This document shows positions 31,020 through 37,990 of a stretch of 42,189 nucleotides of DNA, in pieces. A program made the position numbers and the translations under genes. Source of the DNA: a virus; IMG/VR virus record IMGVR_UViG_3300025674_000095, positions 1-42,189 of that record, one strand, 5' to 3'. The notes below the pieces were generated by a model. That model was given only the letters and a program-made list of their open reading frames with translations, did no database searches and had not been told where the DNA came from. Positions within the stretch are counted from its first letter, which is position 1. Each line of letters begins with the position of its first letter.

Positions 31020-33130
31020 TAGACGACTCAATACTTAAAAGTAATTTTATTGGGAGAGATGGATTTAGATGGTGGATAGGTCAAATTCCTCCAGTAGAAT
31101 CTGAGAAAGGTCAGGCAAATGGAAAGGGTTGGGGGAATAGAAAAAAAGTAAGAATATTGGGATATCATCCATATAGTACAGTAGAACTTCCCGATGAGGA
31201 TCTTCCCTGGGCTCAGGTAATGATGCCAACAACCAGTGGAAGTGGTGCTGCAAATTATGCAGTTAATCCAAAACTTAGACAAGGTGATATTGTAGTAGGA
31301 TTCTTTTTAGATGGGGATAGTGCTCAAGTTCCTGTTATTATGGGATGTTTTGGTAGAACTGATCAAGTTCCTAGTAAAGAATTTAAAGGTGCTTTTATAC
31401 CATTTACTGGATATACTAATAGAGTTAAAAAACCGAATGGAACTTTATATGAATCTCAGTCAAGTGAAGGAAATTCTAAGGCACAAAAGTCTCCAAGAGC
31501 ACTACCACCAGACACTGTTGATAAATTAAATTCTAAGAGTGAAAATAAAGATGAGAGGTATTTCTTTTCGGGAGTCGGGAAGCAAATATCTTTAGCAGAC
31601 TCTGGAAATGATAATACCGCAAAAAATATTGGTGTAGAAGTTCATAATCTCATACAGAAAGTTAATGATCCAACCAATAAACTATTAAAAAAAGCTTCTG
31701 AAATCAGCAGATCCGTTGAAAAAATAATGGGAATTGCTGAAGGAATAGTTGGACAGTGTACTGATGTATTATATACTGGTCTAATAAAAATTCTTCAAGC
31801 TGGACTAAAAGCATTATATAAAGCAGTTTATGCTGCTGTTTTTGCGGCAACTGCAAATCCTGTTGCTGCACATCTTGCAGGCGTTGCCGCACAAAAAGCC
31901 ATGGCAATTCCAGTATCCTTATTGCAAGGTTTTATTGCAAAAATACCAGGAATTGTTATCAATAATTTATTTGGAATTGTCAGGGGGATGTTGACTGATG
32001 TGGTTAATAATGTAACAAGACCATCTCCTTGTGTATCAACTCAATTTGCTGCTTCAGTCATAAAAGAAATTATTAATAAAATACAAAGTGGTCTTTCTGG
32101 TGTACTTGGTGGTGTTAGTAAGATATTGAGTGCAGGTTTTAGTGTGGTCAATTTCTTAACCAGTGGTGTTGCAGCATTACGTGGAATAAGTGGTTTATTT
32201 GACAAAAATCAGAATAAAAATAAGAGTGCGAATAATACAGATCTATGGGTTATTGGCGTTGGTGCTAAAAATACTGCAGATAAAGTTTTACAATTTAAGA
32301 ATATATTGGACAGTATGAATAATGCATCTGCTTCTGCAAAAAATGCAAAAGATGCAGTCAAGGCGGGATATGATATTTTTACCTCCGCAACTAGTGATTT
32401 AAGAATTAGAAATCAACCTGGACGTTGTTATAGTGGACCCATTGTAGGATGCACTAGTCCACCAAAAATTAAATTATTTGGTGGATCTGGAAAAAATGGA
32501 GATGGTGAAGTTATATTAGGAAACTTTGTCACCGCAAATGGAGAAACTACTGCGGGAATTATAGGTGTAAAAGTTAAGAATAATGGTAAAAATTACAAAT
32601 ATCCCCCATTTGTTCAAATTGAAGATGAATGTGAACAGGGATATGGTGCTGTAATAGGATGCAACATTGATGACAATGGAAGCATTGAAAATTTTTACAT
32701 AATTTCACCTGGAGAAAATTATCCGATTGGAAATCCAAATATTAACACAGGGGAACAAGTATCAGAATCTAACCCATCAAATATTCCAAATTATGTTAGT
32801 GGCGTCGCAGTTCTAAAACCTGGATATGGATATGAACAAGGTGATACTGCATCTGATGATGTTGGTAATACCTATAGTTTAATTATTGAAGATGGGTCTA
32901 TAATTGGAGCATCTGTTAATTCTACAACTCCAGAAAATGTCATATCCACTCCTGAAAGAATAATAAATAATTATATTCCAGTTCAAGACCTTCTTGAAAT
33001 CACAATACAATCAGACACTGGAGTTGGTGCAATTTTACAACCAATTTTAGACAAGTTGCCAAATGAAATTATAACTGGTAGGGAACAGACATTAAGAAGT
33101 ACAAGTTTCGTAAAAGATTGTATAGAATAA
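31016..33130 (+). CDS. 5: gp5-like spike base with OB-fold, lacking the T4 lysozyme
   Basis: 704 residues. Residues about 10-120 look like the gp5 OB-fold (FRWWIGQIPP, GWGNRKKVRILGYH, PWAQVMMPTTSGSG, GDIVVGFFLDGDSAQVPVIMGCFG). Residues about 200-420 are helical and alanine-rich (KAVYAAVFAATANPVAAHLAG). The end is beta-rich with the GCxxGYGA-type motif (YPPFVQIEDECEQGYGA). No lysozyme motif is visible; that function is in the 27793 protein. The needle-like part is the next gene, so T4 gp5 is split here. Confidence 0.7.
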   Translation: MIDDSILKSNFIGRDGFRWWIGQIPPVESEKGQANGKGWGNRKKVRILGYHPYSTVELPDEDLPWAQVMMPTTSGSGAANYAVNPKLRQGDIVVGFFLDGDSAQVPVIMGCFGRTDQVPSKEFKGAFIPFTGYTNRVKKPNGTLYESQSSEGNSKAQKSPRALPPDTVDKLNSKSENKDERYFFSGVGKQISLADSGNDNTAKNIGVEVHNLIQKVNDPTNKLLKKASEISRSVEKIMGIAEGIVGQCTDVLYTGLIKILQAGLKALYKAVYAAVFAATANPVAAHLAGVAAQKAMAIPVSLLQGFIAKIPGIVINNLFGIVRGMLTDVVNNVTRPSPCVSTQFAASVIKEIINKIQSGLSGVLGGVSKILSAGFSVVNFLTSGVAALRGISGLFDKNQNKNKSANNTDLWVIGVGAKNTADKVLQFKNILDSMNNASASAKNAKDAVKAGYDIFTSATSDLRIRNQPGRCYSGPIVGCTSPPKIKLFGGSGKNGDGEVILGNFVTANGETTAGIIGVKVKNNGKNYKYPPFVQIEDECEQGYGAVIGCNIDDNGSIENFYIISPGENYPIGNPNINTGEQVSESNPSNIPNYVSGVAVLKPGYGYEQGDTASDDVGNTYSLIIEDGSIIGASVNSTTPENVISTPERIINNYIPVQDLLEITIQSDTGVGAILQPILDKLPNEIITGREQTLRSTSFVKDCIE

Positions 33131-33131
33131 T

Positions 33132-33875
33132 ATGGCAAAAGAAAAAAATTGGGAACGAAGGGATATCCTTAGTATAGGACCAAAAGTTAGAGTAGATACA
33201 AATAATCCACAAATTGGTGGTAATGGAAGTAATGTTTATGATTTTTATGCAGTAACTGATAATAATGATATTTGTTTAACTGGATTGACTGAAGGTGGAA
33301 CTTACAGAGTTTGGTGCGATAAGACTATTGAATTTATTGGTGGAAATAAAGATGCTTCTGATGGGGTTGATATAGTTATTGCGGGTATGAGTGGAGATAT
33401 TACCATTACAGCAATGAGAAATGGTGCGGTTAAAATTAAAGGTAAAAATATAGTCATAGAAGCTGATGAAGATGTAGATATAAAGGCGGGAAGAAATATA
33501 AATCTCGATTCTAAACAAAGGGTATTATTAAAATCTAGTAGATGTGAAGTAAAAGGATTGCTGGGAAATTTAATTCCAGATCCACAACAATTTGGTATGA
33601 GAGTTTTCGAAGGAAGTTTTGTTGGACCAGATTTTCTGTCTGGAATAAGTGGTCTAATACCAGGTGTTCCAAATGTTTTAGGAACAGCAGCGGATATTGC
33701 TATGGGTGCTGCAAGTGGAGCCTTATCTGGTGGTGTTGGAAGTCTGATTGCAGGTGCTGCAGATGTTGCTTTAGATGCAGCAGGTATTCCAATTGATGTT
33801 GATGATGCGATACATGTAATGAAAAGTGCTTCAGACCTTAAAGAGTCTATTTCCAGTATTGTGACGGATAAGTAA
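33132..33875 (+). CDS. gp5 C-terminal beta-helix spike protein
   Basis: 247 residues. IVIAGMSGDITITAMRNGAVKIKGKNIVIEADEDVDIKAGRNINLDSKQRVLLKSSR is the alternating short-repeat pattern of the gp5C triple-stranded beta-helix needle. The first 80 residues hold GLTEGGTYRVWCDKTI, a small beta domain, and the C-terminus is glycine/alanine-rich with a few helices. It would form the membrane-piercing tip attached to the OB-fold gene, which stops one base earlier. Confidence 0.75.
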   Translation: MAKEKNWERRDILSIGPKVRVDTNNPQIGGNGSNVYDFYAVTDNNDICLTGLTEGGTYRVWCDKTIEFIGGNKDASDGVDIVIAGMSGDITITAMRNGAVKIKGKNIVIEADEDVDIKAGRNINLDSKQRVLLKSSRCEVKGLLGNLIPDPQQFGMRVFEGSFVGPDFLSGISGLIPGVPNVLGTAADIAMGAASGALSGGVGSLIAGAADVALDAAGIPIDVDDAIHVMKSASDLKESISSIVTDK

Positions 33876-33876
33876 T

Positions 33877-36800
33877 ATGACAGAAACACCTCAGATACCA
33901 GATCCTGATAAATCAACAGTATTTGGAAAAGAAGCACATTTTAATGAAAAGGCAACTTTTTGGCAAGGAATTGTTGTATACGGTGATGCTATAGTAGGCG
34001 AAACTGGTGACAAACTTGGCACTGGAAGCGGTGGTGGTGGTCTTCAAGGTGCTGTAGGACCTTTAAGTAACTTCCAAGGAACTCAAGGTAGACAGGGATT
34101 ACAAGGTCGTCAGGGAATGCAGGGTGTTGGATCCCAGGGTGTTCAGGGTGTTATTGGACCATTAAGTAACTTTCAAGGTACGCAGGCTACACAAGGATTA
34201 CAAGGACTCCAAGGATTAAGTCACCAGGGTTCTCAAGGTAACCAAGGACTCCAAGGTAACCAAGGACTCCAAGGTAACCAAGGTAATCAAGGTACGCAAA
34301 GTTTCCAAGGTAATCAAGGTCTTCAAGGTAATCAAGGTCTTCAAGGTAATCAAGGTAATCAAGGTACGCAAAGTTTCCAAGGCACTCAAGGTCTTCAGGG
34401 GCCAGTCAATGATTTCCAAGGAACCCAAGGACTCCAAGGTCTGCAAGGTAATCAGGGTAACCAAGGACTCCAAGGTCTGCAAAGTAATCAGGGTAACCAA
34501 GGACTCCAAGGACTCCAAGGTAACCAAGGACTCCAAGGTAACCAAGGTAATCAAGGTACTCAAAGTTTTCAGGGTACACAAGGACTCCAAGGATTACAAG
34601 GTTTAAGTAACCAAGGTTCTCAAGGTACTCAAAGTTTTCAAGGACTTCAAGGACTACAGGGAGTAGGTTCACAAGGTGGTCAAGGTCTTCAAGGTAATCA
34701 AGGTCTGCAAGGTTTATCTGTTCAAGGTCTTCAAGGTAACCAAGGTCTGCAAGGTTTATCTGTTCAAGGTCTTCAAGGTAATCAAGGTACGCAAAGTTTC
34801 CAAGGTGTCCAAGGTAATCAAGGACTTCAAGGATTACAAGGTTTAAGTCACCAGGGTGTACAGGGTAATCAAGGACTACAAGGAAACCAAGGTCTTCAAG
34901 GTCTTCAAGGTCTTCAAGGTCTTCAAGGTGTAAAAGGCGCTGGAGCAGATCTACTAGTTGATGATAATAATGAATTAGGAACAAAGTTATTTGTTGGATT
35001 GTCAACAGTCACTGAAACTGTTAGTGGCATAGCATCAATAGCAATTGCTTCTGAGAAATTAGTATTTTTACCCGCCACTGGAAGTCTTGGTGTTGGAACT
35101 GCAGATCTTGCTAAAGTGGGACTTAATACAGTTACACTAACAGTAAGTGGAATTGCAACTGCAGATTCTTATTATGGTGATGGTGTAAATCTTGTTGGTA
35201 TTGTTACTCAATTAGTCTCTGGAATTGGTATTGATCTAGATCCCACAAATGGTAAGGGTAGAGTAACAGTAACTTCTTATAGACCAGTTGGAAAGACTAT
35301 CTATGTTTCTCAAAATGGAGATGATTCAAACACTGGATTAGCAGAAAATCATCCAAAGAAAACAATTAAAAATGCTGCAGGAATTGCAAGCACTGGTGAT
35401 ACAATCAAAGTGTTTCCTGGAGTATATGTTGAGAATAATCCTGTAGTATTAAATAAAACTGTATCTGTTGAGGGAACAGAACTTAGAAACTGTATTGTAA
35501 CACCACAAAATTCTGGATCCGATTTATTCCATGTAAATAATGGTTGTCATATTACAGATTTAAGTTTTATTGGCCCAGAATCTACTAATGGTGCATCTGT
35601 GATTGCATTCCAACCTCTTGCAGGCGTCTCATCAGATAGATTCTTTGATGGTGCAAGAATGATTCGAATGAATCTTGAGTTTATTTCCAATGAAACAGTA
35701 TCATATTTAAACAGTAGTGACTACCCAGGATTTTCAATGAATTCTGCAACAACTAAAAATTGTGCAGAAGATATTAGATCTGTTTTTAGTGCAGTTTGTC
35801 ACGACATAACTAGGGGTGGAAATTCAAAGTGTGTTGGTGCAGGAAAATCTTATTATACTGAAGCAGGAGCTTTACAGCATATTGTTGGTGTTAAAACTGA
35901 GACTATTGATGCTATGCGATATGCTGCTGACATTGCAAGATCTGTAATAAACAATGCTATTTGGGCAGGTAAACTATCTGGTAGTCCAGTTGCTATTACT
36001 ACCGCATCTTATGATAACAGTACTGGAATAGTAAGAATTGAAGCAACAAGTCACGATTTATCAAAAGATGATCCAGTTAAAATAACTGGTCTTGGATTTA
36101 CTTGTCCATCTGGTCCAGGAACAGTAATATATCCATCTGGAGCATATGGTTATAATTTCCCAGTTCATAATATCGTTGACAATAATACTTTTGATGTAAT
36201 TGTTGGTCAATCAACTTTACCACATACTTATGTTTCTGGTGGACAAATACAAAAATTAGAAAATTATCAACAAGAACATACTCAAGTAAGAGATATGTCA
36301 ATGCAACCAGATCCAATTACTGGTTATAATAATGGTCTTAATGGTTGTGTAAATGTAGTTTCTGCAATTTACTCATGTGTTGGTGTTGTTACAACCATTA
36401 TTAGAGATGGAATAAATGGATCTGGAATTAATACAACATATCCTGCAGACTATGATGGGCAATCTAACAATAATTTTTCAAGCAGTAAAATTGGTGGAAG
36501 CACATATTCTCCAGGAGTCGGACCAATTACACAAGGGCCATACATAAGAAACTGCACCAACTTTATTGGTAACAGTATTGGTATGAAAGTTGATGGTTTT
36601 CATGCAGAACCCGGTGATAAACGCGACATTGGCGTTACTGGTACTATGTCAGTAGACTCTTATACACAATATAATCAAAATGGAATTGGCGTTTCAATTT
36701 CAAATGGTGCATATGCTCAATTAGTTTCTTTATTTACTATTTGTAATGATATTGGGCATTGGGCAACTGGGGGTGGACAGTGTGATATTACAAACTCCAA

Positions 36801-37638
36801 CAGTTCTTTTGGCAATAAGGGACTTGTTTCTGATGGTGTAGGTGATGAATATTCGAGATCAATTTATAGATATACTGGAAAAGTTGTATCTGAAGTTGAT
36901 ACCGATGGAGATACTCCAGATACTGTAACAATCTCTGGAATTGGTACCAATAGACCTTATGATGGACAAGCAATTTATTTTGATACATTATATTATGAAA
37001 TACAGTCTGTAGAAATTCTGGATGGTGGTTCTGGATATTCTCAAGAAAATCCACCAACAATTTTAGTTGCTGATCCAACAGGACCTAATGGAATTACTGC
37101 AGAATTATCTGCAAATGTGGATTCTTTTGGAAAAGTAACTTCTATAGATGTAATTAATGGAGGATCTCAATATCTTTCAACGCCATCCACGGTAGTTACA
37201 CAAAATGGTGGAAGTGGACTTTCATTTGCGATTAAAAGATATCCTCTTTATTATGGAATAGAAAGTGCAACATTACCATCAGTTGGGATTAGCACTGTTA
37301 TTCTACAACAGAATCTAAATAATACAGTAGGTGCTGGTTCTACAGTTTACTTCACAAGAGTAAGTTTACAACTTGCAACTACGATATCTTTAGAATGGGT
37401 TGGAAGTGGTACAAATATTAATACTGCCAAACCTGCTTTAGGTGGTGTTACTATTCCAGATAATGAATTTGTAATGCAAAATGGAGGAAAAATTATATTT
37501 ACTGGAACAAATCAATCTGGCAATTTTAGAATTGGACCAGACCTCACAGTAAATCAACTTACAGGAACTATCTCCGGAAGAGCATTCAATCAAAGTCTAT
37601 TAAATACAGTAACTCCACTTATTATAGCATTAGGATAA
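33877..37638 (+). CDS. Collagen-like tail fibre with beta-helix domain
   Basis: 1,253 residues. Residues about 53-350 are Gly-X-Gln repeats (GLQGNQGLQG and variants, with SFQ, LSHQ, LSNQ or LSVQ breaks), likely a trimeric collagen-like stalk. Residues about 470-600 (GKTIYVSQNGDDSNTGL, KTIKNAAGIASTGDTIKVFPGVY) are a parallel beta-helix of pectate-lyase/DUF1565 type; the catalytic residues of a lyase cannot be seen. The C-terminal part has the GGSGYSQENPP module, and ends GNFRIGPDLTVNQLTGTISGRAFNQ, which is typical of cyanophage structural proteins. It is probably a fibre or a whisker protein. Confidence 0.75.
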   Translation: MTETPQIPDPDKSTVFGKEAHFNEKATFWQGIVVYGDAIVGETGDKLGTGSGGGGLQGAVGPLSNFQGTQGRQGLQGRQGMQGVGSQGVQGVIGPLSNFQGTQATQGLQGLQGLSHQGSQGNQGLQGNQGLQGNQGNQGTQSFQGNQGLQGNQGLQGNQGNQGTQSFQGTQGLQGPVNDFQGTQGLQGLQGNQGNQGLQGLQSNQGNQGLQGLQGNQGLQGNQGNQGTQSFQGTQGLQGLQGLSNQGSQGTQSFQGLQGLQGVGSQGGQGLQGNQGLQGLSVQGLQGNQGLQGLSVQGLQGNQGTQSFQGVQGNQGLQGLQGLSHQGVQGNQGLQGNQGLQGLQGLQGLQGVKGAGADLLVDDNNELGTKLFVGLSTVTETVSGIASIAIASEKLVFLPATGSLGVGTADLAKVGLNTVTLTVSGIATADSYYGDGVNLVGIVTQLVSGIGIDLDPTNGKGRVTVTSYRPVGKTIYVSQNGDDSNTGLAENHPKKTIKNAAGIASTGDTIKVFPGVYVENNPVVLNKTVSVEGTELRNCIVTPQNSGSDLFHVNNGCHITDLSFIGPESTNGASVIAFQPLAGVSSDRFFDGARMIRMNLEFISNETVSYLNSSDYPGFSMNSATTKNCAEDIRSVFSAVCHDITRGGNSKCVGAGKSYYTEAGALQHIVGVKTETIDAMRYAADIARSVINNAIWAGKLSGSPVAITTASYDNSTGIVRIEATSHDLSKDDPVKITGLGFTCPSGPGTVIYPSGAYGYNFPVHNIVDNNTFDVIVGQSTLPHTYVSGGQIQKLENYQQEHTQVRDMSMQPDPITGYNNGLNGCVNVVSAIYSCVGVVTTIIRDGINGSGINTTYPADYDGQSNNNFSSSKIGGSTYSPGVGPITQGPYIRNCTNFIGNSIGMKVDGFHAEPGDKRDIGVTGTMSVDSYTQYNQNGIGVSISNGAYAQLVSLFTICNDIGHWATGGGQCDITNSNSSFGNKGLVSDGVGDEYSRSIYRYTGKVVSEVDTDGDTPDTVTISGIGTNRPYDGQAIYFDTLYYEIQSVEILDGGSGYSQENPPTILVADPTGPNGITAELSANVDSFGKVTSIDVINGGSQYLSTPSTVVTQNGGSGLSFAIKRYPLYYGIESATLPSVGISTVILQQNLNNTVGAGSTVYFTRVSLQLATTISLEWVGSGTNINTAKPALGGVTIPDNEFVMQNGGKIIFTGTNQSGNFRIGPDLTVNQLTGTISGRAFNQSLLNTVTPLIIALG
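34033..34938 (+). repeat. Collagen-like Gly-X-Gln coding repeats
   Basis: About 900 bases of nine-base units such as CAAGGTCTT and CAAGGTAAC, encoding Gly-X-Gln triplets with regular LS-Q and SFQ interruptions. Very similar DNA is found in the gene at 37991, so intergenic recombination is possible. Confidence 0.9.
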
Positions 37639-37639
37639 T

Positions 37640-37981
37640 ATGGCACAGATACCTCTTAATAGGTTTAAAACAATAAGACATAACCTAACAACAACAAATT
37701 CGGGTATCTATACTTGTCCAACTGGTGTTGCAACAATTGTAGTGTTAAGTCAAGTAACAAATACTTCCACGGGTGTAGCATCAGTAACTGCATATCATTC
37801 TAGAATTTCTGGTGGAGATTTTAAATTAGCTAACGATGTTCCTATTCCTGCAAATGATTCATATTATGTTGTTAGTGATGGGAGATTAGTTTTAGAGAGT
37901 AATGATATTTTTAAAATAGAAGCGAGTGAAGATAATAAATTGAATATTGTATTAAGTGTACTTGAAACTGCTAAACAGTGA
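37640..37981 (+). CDS. Small beta-sandwich structural protein
   Basis: 113 residues, starting one base after the collagen-like gene. PLNRFKTIRHNLTTTNSGIYTCPTGVATIVVLSQVTNTSTGVASVTAYHSR and NDSYYVVSDGRLVLESNDIFKIEASEDNKLNIVLSVLET describe a compact beta-rich domain. It resembles the 40580 protein in pattern (ATIVVLSQVTNT..., then a late LES-D-F--EAS), so these are probably paralogues. Such small proteins between collagen-like fibre genes may be fibre caps or connectors, which is inference. Confidence 0.6.
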   Translation: MAQIPLNRFKTIRHNLTTTNSGIYTCPTGVATIVVLSQVTNTSTGVASVTAYHSRISGGDFKLANDVPIPANDSYYVVSDGRLVLESNDIFKIEASEDNKLNIVLSVLETAKQ

Positions 37982-37990
37982 TAAAGATAA

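Noticed and set aside
34033-34938. CRISPR-like array or non-coding satellite in the nine-base repeats
   Set aside because: The repeats keep one open frame encoding Gly-X-Gln and have no spacers; they are coding repeats.
37315-37321. CTAAATA inside the first collagen-like gene as a late promoter
   Set aside because: It is over 300 bases before the next gene and inside a long open frame; a chance match in AT-rich DNA is likelier.
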